From Lycorma delicatula (Eukaryota > Arthropoda > Insecta > Hemiptera > Fulgoridae): a stretch of DNA of 64,000 nt. Shown one piece after another: positions 36,205 through 47,589 of the stretch (position 1 is its first letter; the number at the start of each line of letters is the position of its first letter). Location: positions 79,411,689 through 79,475,688 of the forward strand of contig NC_134455.1 in the NCBI RefSeq assembly GCF_047948215.1. Direction: 5' to 3'. The position numbers were made by a program, and so were the translations under genes. A model generated the notes under the pieces. That model saw nothing but the letters and a program-made list of their open reading frames with translations, was not told the origin of the DNA and did no database searches.

Positions 36205-36545
36205 AACATATGTTTTTACTCGACTGCTCAAAAAGGAGTTTAATGGGTATTTAGGGTGTATGTATGTATTTATGTTCGTTTCACAGTAGCAGCTCAACAA
36301 CTAAACCGATTTAGATGTATGACCCCGCGTTGGAATCCTTACGTTACCGGGATTGTCATAGGCTTTATAGAGATATGTATATACTCGTATATTTATGTAT
36401 ATATATATTTTTTAAATAAATTTAAAAAAAATTATGCCGTGTTGAAATACTATACACAAAATTTTCTCCTGCACGCTGCTCATCAATTATCCTATATTAT
36501 TAATTACCCTATATTAAAGAGCAATGTTTGTCAGCATGTTTTTTG
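36205..36545 (+). repeat. Interspersed repeat C, copy 2
   Basis: Shares 'cgactgctcaaaaaggagt' with copy 1 at 1.16 kb and 'ctatattaaagagcaatgtt' plus 'gcgttggaatcc' with copy 3 at 62.4 kb, so it spans both halves of the family. The 104-codon plus frame at 36256-36570 is a read-through of this repeat. Confidence 0.82.
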
Positions 36546-36865
36546 GGAGGTCATGTTTTTTAATTTTTGATATTTACCTATTGTTACTAATTTTAACAAA
36601 TCAGCATATTAAATATCCTGATATTTCTGAAGAATTAATAACATATATGGCAAATTAGGTACCAAACAGTATATATCTTTACATATTCTTTTATTTAATA
36701 TTATTTTGGAAAAAACTTTCAATTTATTTTTCATAAAAATTAATTTAGAATAAAGATACGTAATTTTCAAAGTTTATATTAGTTAATTTAAAAACAATTA
36801 GGCCTATTTTTTTACATAAATTTAAATAATAACTACTTGTTTTAATATTTTGCCTTATGTATATA

Positions 36866-36968
36866 TATAATATTAAATTGTCTATAATAGACACGCGACA
36901 TTTTTACACTGATGGAAGACCGACTGCTGGTTATTAAAGAGCGTGTACTTCACGGGTACAGGTATCGT
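36866..36968 (+). repeat. Direct repeat pair J, left copy
   Basis: About 103 bp from 'ataatattaaattgtctata' to 'acaggtatcg', repeated in the same orientation at 37323-37430 with about 10 differences. Contains 'gacacgcgacattttta' and 'gactgctggtta'. The 355 bp between copies are AT-rich. Confidence 0.88.
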
Positions 36969-37322
36969 TAAAATAACAATATAAAATAACAAATACATTA
37001 TATTTGTAATATAATGCATATTAAGAAATTTAAAAAAAAAACGCAATTTGTCAGCAACGAAGGATAATGATTTGCAAAATATACTTAATTAAATTGTTAA
37101 TTTATAAAAAATGGTTGAAATAAGAAAGAAATTTAAAGTAGATTAGCTCAAGAAAGAAAATTTTTTATGAAGTAAATACATCTATTAGTTTTAAAAGTAC
37201 ATTTTATAATTAGATATAAATTAAATTTTTTAAATTGTCTTTTATTGTTCATTGTTACAAAAAAAAATGTTGCTAAACGTTTTGTTTCTTACATGCGCAC
37301 ATTTTCTGTCTTTGATGGGCAT

Positions 37323-37430
37323 GTCTATAATATTAAATTGTGTATAATAGACACGCGACATTTTTATATTGATGGAAGACTGACTGCTGGTTACTAAATA
37401 GCGTGTACTTCATGGGCACAGGTATCGATA
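37323..37430 (+). repeat. Direct repeat pair J, right copy
   Basis: Counterpart of the segment at 36866-36968. After both copies a short shared piece recurs ('cagcaacgaag'), so the duplication was larger and has decayed. Confidence 0.88.
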
Positions 37431-37944
37431 ACAAGAATGAACCAGCAACGAAGCAGTTGAATTATAATAAACAGTAACAAACAGTAAAAGCCACAAGATT
37501 ATTACAGCAAATAAAAATAAGTACTACATTCCTTTGTAGCAACACACACACATACACACACAATGATTTAAATTTTAAATGAAAGAAGTATGTTTTTATT
37601 TGTTTTATGTACGTTTATTTTTTCTGCAAATTGTTTTTCATGTTTTTTTTTTTTTTAGTAACAATTTTTTTTACAACTATATAATTAAATCAACAATTTT
37701 AATAAGGCTGTATAGATAAATAATTAATGTTAAAAACTTAGCAGCAACAACTTTATCGATTTAAAATTTAATTTCTATATCAGTAATAAAATTTTAAATT
37801 ATTCTTAACTGAACTTCAAATAAAAGAGTGTTTATCTCTACTTATGATCAATGAACCTAATTCCATGATTGTATTTATTTTTTTCATGAGAAGTTTTCTG
37901 CAATACTATTGTTAACTTCTATGATTTTTAGAAAATCTTTCTTT
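37431..37944. other. AT-rich intergenic DNA
   Basis: Nothing recognised apart from a short (CA)n stretch at 37543-37562. Confidence 0.4.
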
Positions 37945-38228
37945 CTTTTTCCTGTTTAGCTTCCGGTAATTACCGTTCAGATAATACTTCAGAGGATGAT
38001 ATGTATGAGTGTAAATGAAGTGTAGTCTTGTACAGTTTCAGTTCGACTATTCCTGAGATGTGTGGTTAATTGAAATTCAACCCACTAAAGAACACCGGTA
38101 TCCACGATCTAGTATTCAAATCCTTGTAAAAATAACTGACTTTACTACTAGGACTTGAACGCTGGAACGCTGTACTTCCAAATTAGCTGATTTAGAAAGA
38201 CGCGTTCACCACTAGACCAACCCGATGG
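37945..38228 (-). mobile_element. SINE-B copy 3, common tail
   Basis: The minus strand reads from 'cccatcgggttggtctagtg' through 'aatcagctaattt', a B box ('agcgttcaagtcct'), 'gaacgcggtgttcttt'-like body and 'cacatctcaggaatagtcga'. It ends in the tail 'catatcatcctctgaagtat...ccggaagctaaac'. That tail is also the tail of SINE-A copies. Confidence 0.88.
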
Positions 38229-40478
38229 GTTTTTAGAAAACCTAAAGGAAACAAACTTTAACCATCATACAGTCGATCAGAAAATAGTTATAATTTGTGA
38301 TCATTATTACTTAGTACTATATTATTTTTTAAGCTACATATCAACAGACTGAAAACTGTTACTGATAGTCGTTCGTTTAATTGTGTCTAATTTACTATAT
38401 TTATTGGTTGATTATACGTTTAAGATAACAAAAATAAAACTTTAGGAGGGTATTTTTATAATAGCATATTTTTAAATGTGCATTCATGTTATCTTGCTTA
38501 GTTTGTTGTGTTATTTTAATGTTAATCCAATTTTAATTTGCATTAATCTAAAAAGTATTTACTTTGGAATTTTTTAATCCTTAAAAACAGGTCATATTCC
38601 TTTCTGGATTCCTAAACGAATTCCCAACATTTATTTAAAATACAGAAGAAAACTAAAAATTAGGGTGAAAACAAAGTATAGGGCGGGAATACTCCAGACT
38701 TTCATATTTTTTAATTCAATGAAATTTGTTCACTTTAATTAAAATTTGTTTCCATTATATTTTTACTCAGATGTATAAAATCCGTATAAAATAATTAATA
38801 AGATTTAAATAGAACAAGAATAAACACAAAGAAAACTTAATTCTCTATCTGTACATATGATATCTCAATATACAAAGAATATAACATCTGTAATAGTCCA
38901 ACTAACAAGTATATTATATTACAGAAGAAATTAAATAACTTTCTCTAGTCTATACAATTTTTTTATAAAAATTATCATAACTGCATTTTAAAGAAATTAT
39001 ACAATCGATACAAAGCCACTTAAAAGTAAAGTAAAGAAATTTTTTTTTTTATTTTCAATAAAAAAAAATAAATTAATAAAATTATCATCTTTATTTTTTA
39101 AGATCACAAATTGGAAAACAAAAGCTCGAGCGCTAGTAGATTTACATAGAAAACGTTTTATTGAACTTTTTTTTCATTCAAAACAAGATGACTTTACCTA
39201 TTGCAACGTTACACTAATTGTATATAGATATATAGGAAATATAAAATTAAATAAGTACGTATTCTCACATTCCAGTTACCTTTAATCAAGTTTTTTAAAC
39301 AATATTTCTTAAACTTTTACTTAATTTTATTAAAATACAGATTTCATTATTTCCAAGTTACATACTAATAGCTTTTTTTCGCAGAGATAGCGTTTACTTA
39401 TTTTAATTCAAGGGTTATCAATTTTTTAAGTAATACAAATAATCTAAAACGGTTTAAGATAAAATTAAATGACAAAAAATAGTTAAAACCGACTTAAAAA
39501 TTAAAAAAATTACTTTTTGTTCTTTTTTTTTTACACAGTTGATAATATTTAATATGACGCGACTTCAAATAGTGGAATTTGTAGAATTCAGTCGCAATAT
39601 TATCAGGATTCTATTTCAATTACATTACTTTTTTAAGTATGCTTTTAAATTTCAAGTTGATTTCATCTTAATTCATACAGTAGTATAATTTATAATTTTG
39701 CTTTTCTGTATTATTAAGCAATATTCATTATCATCGATTATATTTTCTTAAAAGAAAACATATATCAAATTATAATAAGATTTACCATCAAAACATATAA
39801 AAAATAAAAAAAGTACAACTCTTTCTTATTACATAGACCTTAAAGAATTATACAACTATATTTTTTTAGTGACATAATTAAACCGAAAAAAATTGATAGT
39901 TTTTATTTAAAATTTTTTTATGATTGCAAAAAAGTTACTTACTTTTTATTTTTATCTGTTCATAAAGCAATATTAAAAAATAGTAATTCTCTTTGTAATC
40001 TATACTGCATTAAGCTAACGTAGGATATTTAATTTAATAATAAGTCTCTAAAAATATATATATATATATATATTATAATAAGTATACATTTGAAATGTGG
40101 TTATGATTCCACATGATGAAAGAAACGGAAGTTTGTTTTTTCTTTTATTAATAAAACAAAAAAAAGATATTACGACTAAAAATATTCTAAGAATGCTTTG
40201 TGAACTACTTTAAATAATTTTTTCTACTTTAAAGTTACGGATTATAGACAAAATATTTATTTGTATGCAGCTTAAAATCAGAAAATGAATTAACAGTCAT
40301 TAACGGACAGATTATTTTGGTATCGTGTCGGTTAATCGGAAATAAAATATTTTATATAAATAGCTGGCAAGATATAACTTTGACAAAATACAAATACATG
40401 ACTTACCATTCATAATACAAATTAAAAGAGATAGAGTCAATAAACAAAAAAAAGTATATTTTTAGAGGTGAGAAATAC
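38229..40478. other. AT-rich intergenic DNA
   Basis: No gene or dispersed repeat recognised; a (TA)n tract lies at 40054-40075. Confidence 0.5.
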
Positions 40479-40760
40479 CCACCGGGTTGGTTTAGCGGTG
40501 AACTCGTCATCACAAATCAGCCGATTTTGAAGTCGAGAGTTTTAAGATTCAAATCCTAGTAAAGGCAGTTACTTTTATACGGATTCGAATACTAGATCGT
40601 GGATAATCCTGTTCTTTGGTGGTTGGGTTTCAATTAAGCATACATCTCAGGAATGGCCGACCTGAGACTGTACAAGACTACATTTCATTTACATTCATAC
40701 ATATCATCCTCATTCATTTTCATATTACCTGGTGGTTTCGGAGGCTAAACAAGAAAAGAG
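40479..40760 (+). mobile_element. SINE-B copy 4, full length with common tail
   Basis: The best-preserved SINE-B: 'caccgggttggtttagcggt' (A-box region), 'aaatcagccgattttgaagt', B-box 'gattcaaatcctag', 'gttctttggtggttgggttt' and 'acatctcaggaatggccgac'. The tail 'tatcatcctcattcat...acctggtggtttcggaggct' is followed by an A-rich end. SINE-A copy 6 lies only about 60 bp downstream in the opposite orientation. Confidence 0.92.
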
Positions 40761-40808
40761 TGTGAGAGAGATGGGGAATAATTTTAAGAAAGATTTTTCT
40801 AAAAATAT

Positions 40809-40984
40809 TCATATATAGGTTTTTTTTTAACCTCCGAATCCACTGTTAGTAATTATTCAGAGGATGAGATGAATGATTTGTAGCGTGTGTGAAAATGCCA
40901 TGCCTGACCGAGATTCGAATCCAGGACCTCCGGATAAAAGGCCGAGACGCTACCGCTCGCGCCACGGAGGCCAGATCATATATA
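40809..40984 (-). mobile_element. SINE-A copy 6, full length with 9 bp target duplication
   Basis: The SINE (40818-40975, minus) carries the intact head 'ggcctccgtggcgcgagcgg', B box 'ctggattcgaatctcgg', body 'ggcatggcattttcacac' and common tail 'cctctgaataattactaaca...ggaggttaaa'. The flanks are the direct repeat 'tcatatata' at 40809-40817 and 40976-40984. The plus-strand 80-codon frame at 40873-41115, with its peptide DRDSNPGPPDKRPRRYR, is translated SINE. Confidence 0.93.
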
Positions 40985-41810
40985 TGTTAAACTTAACTCT
41001 CCGAACGTGTTGTATTTGTTTACTTAGCAGTAAAACAAACAAACTCAATCATTTTGTAAGGAATTTTTGTCTTACGGTTTATATATTATTAGATGAGTTA
41101 AAAAAGCTGAATTAAAGCATTTTCAGATTTTTTGTGTTTTTTAAATCAATAAATACTACTTAAAATGATACACGGAATACTTAAAAACTACTTCAACTTT
41201 GACAAACTTTATATATAAAAAGAAAAAGAATTTAATTTGATACGTAGAGCAATTATGAAATTAGAGAATTATAGAACTCCTATTTTTATTATTCAGAAGT
41301 CATTGATTTCGCTTTTTGATAAGGTTTTTAAACGTTTTATCATCCTGATAACAGCGTATTAAGTAAAAGGTTATTTTTTGAAATTTCAAGTTTAGAGGTT
41401 GGTACACAAAACATTAGAATTTTTTTTCTACCGGTGATAATGATTAAAATGAATTTAAATCAGTTTTTTCTTTGATGGTGATTTTTTGTTTAAATTGTTC
41501 CAAAAATATTGGAAAAATTGTTTTAACCCAGAAAATACCGAATTTACATATTAAAAAAAAAATCAGTTTTATACATTTAAAAATTAGTTTTCACAGACTT
41601 ATGGTTATAAACTTTTTTGTTCCTTTTATCCAAAGATTTTTTTTTATAAATTAATCGCAAAGAGGATGCAATAGCAAAATCTTTACGAAGTCCTTCGATT
41701 TAATACATCACCAAATAATTCCAACTAAAAAGTTAAAAAGAAGAATCACTTTCATTCTAATGTACAATCTACCAGTTAGATTTTCCAACTGTGGGTTATA
41801 CCGTTCTTAA
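40985..41810. other. AT-rich intergenic DNA
   Basis: Nothing recognised; the 60-codon frame at 41472-41654 looks like chance. Confidence 0.45.
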
Positions 41811-41845
41811 ATGTAAGATCAAAGATCGTATCTTTGATCTTACAT
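41811..41845. repeat. Perfect 16 bp-arm hairpin
   Basis: Arms atgtaagatcaaagat and atctttgatcttacat are exact inverses around a 3-base centre (cgt). It is directly followed by two copies of 'aataataatcttcaca' at 41847-41880. There is no T run expected of a bacterial terminator, and the setting is eukaryotic. Confidence 0.9.
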
Positions 41846-41880
41846 AATAATAATCTTCACAAAATAATAATCTTCACATA

Positions 41881-44030
41881 TTGAACATTATTATTTCTTA
41901 TAGAATTAATTCATTTATCAAAAGATTCGTGAATCGGAATATGATATAAAATATTTACAGCAAATTGGAAAAATTCAAGTCTGACCGGGAGTGTTTTGAA
42001 TCCAGAAGATTTCTGATGAAAGAAGACAAAACTTCATTACGAAAGTCTGTGAAGTCGTAATTAATTAACGTTTTTAACTTGACTTTTAATATTTTGTTCA
42101 ACTCAGGAGACATTTAAACGTCTAGAGATGCTTAAATAAAGGTAGATCATTTTTGTTTTACTGACAATAACACGTTTTCTCTATCATTTACTATAACATC
42201 CGAGTAGAGTAAATATTCTAATATAACAGTTACGTTTTTTCATTATAACCCACAAATTCATTTGATTTTATTTATCAGAAATTTATTTTTTAACCCAATT
42301 CTCAAAAATCTTCCTGAAAAATTTCAGAAATGTAAAATTTTCCACATTATGGAAAAGAATTTTCAATACACATGAATAAGACAAACATAACTTGTGTGTG
42401 TATATAAATAAATATAGGATGTGTGTATATAGGATATATATATATATATCCTATCTTATAATCTATGGACTGTATTTGCGAAGATAATTCGATTTATTTT
42501 TAATTCTAATTCTATTTTATTTGGAATATAGAAGTGTATTTCTTTTGTTTTTTTTTTTTTAATTTAAAGGAAGTTGATAAAATTTGAGATAATGTTTTTG
42601 AAAAATTATCTTTAAAGGGGGAATATGGAATATCTTCCATATTTTTTTGCAAAAAAACAGAAGAAAATTGTAATTCTTCTATTTACCAATTGATCTCTTT
42701 TAATAAAAGTTTAAGCTAAAAATTAAAACATAAATTTTTATACAGGTATGATTAATTAATTAATTTTTTTTTAAATTGAGATTTGAGATTTAAAAAAGTC
42801 TGAGAACAGAGATTTTCTTCTTTTATCTTACAGGAAAATATTTTTTGCGATTTTCTTCCTAGGAGTATATTTCGTAGAATATTTCAGGAGAATATGAATT
42901 AATACAATTTAAAATATATATGGAATGATGACTTTTTTGGAATTTTTACCTTAAAGTTCCCTTATTATATGGATAATAAAAACTAGTGTAAAAAAGTACG
43001 AGACGATTACTTGATTAATTCAAATTTTAAAATGAAAAATGAATTTTTTCTTTAAAAATTTATATATTTTGCATTACATGAACAAATAAATAGACTTTTT
43101 TTAACAACTTTTAAAAATGTTTAATGCGATTTGATGATATAAACAGAAAATATTACTAAGCCAGTTTGATAAATTTGTTGTAACTGTTTCCTAGGATATT
43201 TAATAGACAGTAGCCGATAGCCTAGCAGCACTTGGTGTCAATTTTAAAATTTGTATTCCGCCAAGCGTTGATAATCGTGTCTACGTCATTGCATTGACCA
43301 CACTGATCTTCATGCTTCATTAAAGTTTGTTTGTTTATATATAAAAGCAATCATTCGATCCTTTTAAGAATAAAAGATGTACAACACAAACACGCCATAA
43401 ACGCACAAATTATCTCTACCTGTTTTTTTAATATTATCTTTAAAGTATAACGTACCACCTTAAAAAAAACCACTTATTTTTTAATTAAAATAATGCATAT
43501 TTTATTATTTTTTAGAAGAAGTTCCCTTTATTATTCCAGTATCAAGTTTTTTCTTATAATTTAATAAAATATTTTTTAACAAAAAATAAATTATTCTACT
43601 TATTTATTTTTCTCATATTGCTGTTGAATGGATTTTCATTCACTATGGTTTTCTAATTTTTTAATTAAACGGATAATAATACTACATCCACTGGGTAGAA
43701 CTGAACCAAATAACACTACGATAGGTTGTAAAAACATTTAAGTGTTCGATCTCTGACTAGACTACTATATAATTTTCTTTCACAAGTATAAAATCAAACG
43801 AATTAAATTTTAAGAAATTTCCTTCGAATATGGAACTATAATGTCGATTTAGATAATTACATAACACACTGCAAACCATAAAGTATTGAAATGATAAACC
43901 GAACAGGTTTAATAAATAAAAGTTTTGTAATAAATTACATCAGTACTTTTTCATCCATTTCTATGGCCAGTGTTAATGTTCTCAACCTTCATGTTGATTA
44001 ATGTTCTTTTCTTTTAATTATAAAAGAGCG
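41881..44030. other. AT-rich intergenic DNA
   Basis: No gene recognised in 2.1 kb. 'aggatatatatatatatatcct' type palindrome at about 42431-42453. Confidence 0.5.
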
Positions 44031-44033
44031 AGC

Positions 44034-44163
44034 ATCAGGAGATATGCTCACTAGTCCGATGAAAATTGACACATATGAAAAGATGCCATGCCCGGCCGGA
44101 ATTTGAACCCGGGACTTCCGCACGAAATGCCAAGATGCTACCTACTCAGCCGTGGAGGTCGGC
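44034..44163 (-). mobile_element. SINE-A copy 7, tail type 2
   Basis: Read on the minus strand: head 'gacctccacggctgagtagg', B-box context 'cccgggttcaaattccgg', body 'gggcatggcatcttttcata'. The tail differs from the other copies ('catcggactagtgagcatat', 'cctgatgctcgctc'). Confidence 0.85.
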
Positions 44164-44792
44164 AAAATTGATATTATTATTGGCAATTAAATTTGTTTTT
44201 TCTTTTAACTAGATAGGCAGGTATTTAAGATTGGTTCAAAACAAAACCATGACATAGAGAACTCAATAATTATCGAATAACCAGTGTAATGAGAATATAT
44301 AAACTATGAATTAATCTTATTGTAAAGTGTTGTACATTTGTCAAACTATCATTGAATGGTAAAAGTCCTCCATACTAACATGGAGTCAATATTTGCTAAT
44401 CAGCTCAAAAAATAAAATTACAATAACTTTGATATTCACACTTACATAAAAAAAAAGATTGTGTGACATATTTTAATATTTTACTAACGATATAATAAAT
44501 TATAGCTATTATAATTTAAATTGAAAAAAAATGTAGAACATATTTTAAATTTACATAAGAAGCCTTACTAAAAAAACACCCGCCAGGAATAACTCCAAGA
44601 TGGCTGCAACAGCAATCATTGAATATGATCGCCAAGAGTGAAATAAAATGTTTCACTCTAATTGAACGCGTTTATATTGATTAAATTTGATTCATTTTGT
44701 TATTCAAAATAGGTTTATATGTTTTGGATAAGAAAATAACAAACATTAAACAATGTTCCCTCGTTCAGCATTTTATATTAATTAAAAAAGTG

Positions 44793-45719
44793 GACAACAC
44801 AATTATAGTACTTTCCCGTCACGCGGCTTTTTTTTGATGCACGGCTTACACACACAACTTAATTTAAATTATTTAAAACTTTTTTTAAATATAATATATT
44901 TTGTTTATTTAATTCAATGATTCTAACTAAAGCGCGCGCGCGCATATCGTATCTCATTTGCGTGAGTGTGGCGGTACTAGCGGCTACTTTAAGTACTTTT
45001 TTACACTTTAAATATTATTCATTTATTTAATTCTACCGCTCACCTTTTTTCTTTTAACCTCCGGAACCACCATTAGGTTGCTTCAGAGGATGAAATGAAT
45101 GATTTATAGCGTGTGTGAAAATGCCGTGCCTGACCGGGATTCGAACCCGGGGCCTACGGATCTACCGCTCACCTGTGACATCACAACATAACAGAAGACT
45201 ACAGCAGCTGTACGCCAGTGCTACACTAGCGCTCCTTCTGGTGAAAGGGGGTGCTATTGACGCAGTATACCTACTCAGCCACTAGTTTATTTATAGAATT
45301 TTTGGGGATGGCGTGCTATTTTGCAAAAATCTTCGTTTTTTGTAATATAATAATTTTTTATTGTTAACAAATAATCACCTTATAAGAAAAATAAGACCTT
45401 AATTAGTCGAAATTTCTAGATACTGAGGGTGACCTTGCTCTACAGCCTCACCCCCTTGATCTTTCAAGTTAAAAATTTAATGACTTCAATGCCACATGTA
45501 AAGAATTAATCTGACCAAGTTTGACCAAAATCGGTCCAGTAGTTCTGGAGATATTAGGTGATTTAGGGGGTAACACCGAACATACACATGTGCATCCGAA
45601 AAATTTCCATCCGGTTTTTTTGGGTTTCTTAGGTGTAAAAACGTAGAGCCGGTAAAAACCGCATATGTCCAAATTAGACCGATTTCCCTTCTACAGCTAT
45701 AGCTCTAGACTAAAAAGTG
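44793..45719 (-). repeat. Repeat family E, copy 1, with nested SINE
   Basis: Begins 'gacaacacaattatagta' and 'actttcccgtcacgcggc', continues through 'gatgcacggcttacacac', 'ggcggtactag' and 'ctaccgctcacc'. After the nested SINE it runs through 'gacatcacaacataacag' and 'gctctacagcctcaccccc' to a decayed hairpin end near 45685-45719. The second half matches copy 2 at 46.63-47.45 kb along its full length. A 67-codon minus-strand frame at 45469-45672 has a counterpart in copy 2. Confidence 0.88.
45032..45174 (-). mobile_element. SINE-A copy 8, nested in repeat E, 14 bp target duplication
   Basis: The SINE body (45046-45160) lacks the A box and starts at 'tccgtaggccccgggttcg'. It has a perfect B-box context, 'caggcacggcattttcacac', and the tail 'cctctgaagcaacctaatgg...ccggaggttaaaag'. 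It is flanked by the perfect repeat 'tctaccgctcacct' at 45032-45045 and 45161-45174. That sequence occurs once in the other copies of repeat E, which proves the insertion came after repeat E. Confidence 0.96.
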
Positions 45720-46625
45720 AAAACTACGTTTAAATAACCGTTCCTTGGTTTACTTACTAAAGTAATATTTTTAAATTATAAGTAATTTATGACCTAATAT
45801 AAAATTTATTTTGTAGTAAATGCATTTAATCTTATTGAGAATAAAAGATATTAAAAAGTTACAGTCAGTATTCATATTTTTTTTATTTATTTTTTTTTTT
45901 TTAGTAATTTAGAATACATGAAATTTTACTACATATTTTCTTTCACTAACATAGAATTGATTAACTTACTGGTATTAATTAATTAATTAAAAATATAGTG
46001 TAGTAATTGATAATTCGGTTTAATTAGCAAGAATACAACGGATTAATATGCGTTAAATTAGAATTCTTATAAATAATTACTCAAGCGAAAAAAAAGGCTA
46101 GAAAAATTTAAATAGAATATGACTACAAATTGAAAGAAAAAATGTAAAATTCAAGATTAAGTGAAAAAAGTAATAAAGAAAAGAAGAAACAATTAAAATA
46201 AAAAACAAGAAGAAATTATAAAACTAAAAAAAATAGAGAAACCAAGGGTGTATAAAAAATTTATTGATTCTTATTCTTATTGCTGTTACTGTTATTGAAA
46301 TCGAAAATAATAGTGTACAAAAAAATTCATATTTGTCTGTACACAGAAAATTACAAAAAAAGGGATATAAATCAATATTACGGTATAAACTAAATAATAA
46401 ATGACAACTATTTTCACATTTATAAAACGCTAAAATTACCTTAAATAAAAATTTCAGTCTGTTTTAATTGTAATTGTGCTTAAATATAACTTCGTATAAG
46501 GAGGAACTTTTATATTGTTTCTCTCATTTAGGAAGCAATTGATTGAAAAATTATTAAAAATAAAATAAATAAATAAAATACAAATAGATTTTATAAATGT
46601 TTAACATTACTTCTACAAAAAAAAG
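45720..46625. other. AT-rich intergenic DNA
   Basis: Separates the two direct copies of repeat E; A-rich at 46080-46260. Nothing recognised. Confidence 0.45.
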
Positions 46626-46627
46626 CT

Positions 46628-47450
46628 GACAACCCAGTTTTTTCTAATTCACGGCTTACACATACAGTTTAAAATATTTAGAATTTTATTTCAATTTAAT
46701 ATTTTTTGTTTATTTAATTCAATGATTCTAACTAAAGGGTGCGCGTATCGTATTTGATTGGCGCGGGCATGGCGGTACTAGCGGTGACGGTCCGCACTAA
46801 CTGAACTAATGTAATTTCACAACTTACATAGAACAAAATTCGTTTATACGGTCGGAAACTGGTGTAGCCGCGAGGCTTAACGCTCTAGGTACCGAGTCAC
46901 CCGGGCGGTAGAATTCAAGATTCAGCCTGACAAATTTATATTTTACACTTTAAATGTTATTATTTATTTAATTCTACTGCTCACCTAGACGTCACAACAT
47001 AGCAATAGTTAATTTTTTTGGGTTGGGGGTGCGATTTTGCAAATATTTTTTTTTACAAATATTATTATTTTTTAATTGTTAACAAATGTATATAAGAAAA
47101 ATATGGCGTTAATTAGGCGAAACCTCGAGATACTGCGGATGACCTTGGTCTACAGCCTCACTCCATTGATGTTTTAAGTTGAAAATTTAATGACATCAAT
47201 GCCCCGTATATAGAAGTAATCTGATCAAATTTGGTCAAAATCAGTCCAGCAGTTCTACAGATATTAGGAGAATTATAAGCCAACACCAAACACATACAAG
47301 ACATACGAACATTCGGAAAATTACCATCCGGTTTTTTGGGTTCCTTAGGTATCAAAACATCAAGATCCAGGGAAAACCGTATTTTCCCATATTGAACCGA
47401 TCACAATACTTTCCCTTCTTGACTTATAGCGCTATCTAGACGGGAAAGTA
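46628..47450 (-). repeat. Repeat family E, copy 2, with hairpin end
   Basis: Matches copy 1 from 'cacggcttacac' to the right end, except for an extra ~160 bp at 46786-46945. The right end folds into a hairpin: 'atactttccc' at 47406-47415 pairs with 'gggaaagta' at 47442-47450 around a 'tagcgcta' centre. Read from the minus strand it is followed by 'ttgtgatcgg'. This is the family's start, and 'actttcccgtc' recurs inverted at the start of copy 1 (44.81 kb), forming TIRs. Confidence 0.85.
46786..46945 (+). mobile_element. Insertion in repeat E, tRNA-like, possible SINE
   Basis: This stretch is absent from repeat E copies 1 and 3. It contains 'tggtgtagccgcgaggctta' and 'acgctctaggtaccgag', an A-box and anticodon-arm-like text reminiscent of a leucine-type tRNA. 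A poor B-box-like 'gaattcaagattcagcct' follows. No clear target duplication was found. It is unlike the SINE-A and SINE-B heads. Confidence 0.45.
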
Positions 47451-47589
47451 AAAGATTTATTAAAAAGATTAACTTTGTAGTAACTTATAGAATATGAAAC
47501 AGCATACTGTGTATATATATTTGTAATCAAATATGCGCCTCCTTTTGAAAAAAAATACAAATATTTTTATTAAGCTAGAAACTGTATTT

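Noticed and set aside
36205..36570. 104-codon plus-strand frame as a small protein
   Set aside because: It reads through interspersed repeat C, whose other copies do not keep the frame open.
40873..41115. 80-codon frame with an Arg/Pro-rich peptide (DRDSNPGPPDKRPRRYR)
   Set aside because: This is SINE-A copy 6 translated; the same SNPGPP peptide appears in frames at 13 kb for the same reason.
41811..41845. Rho-independent terminator
   Set aside because: AT-rich stem, no T run, and no bacterial gene nearby.
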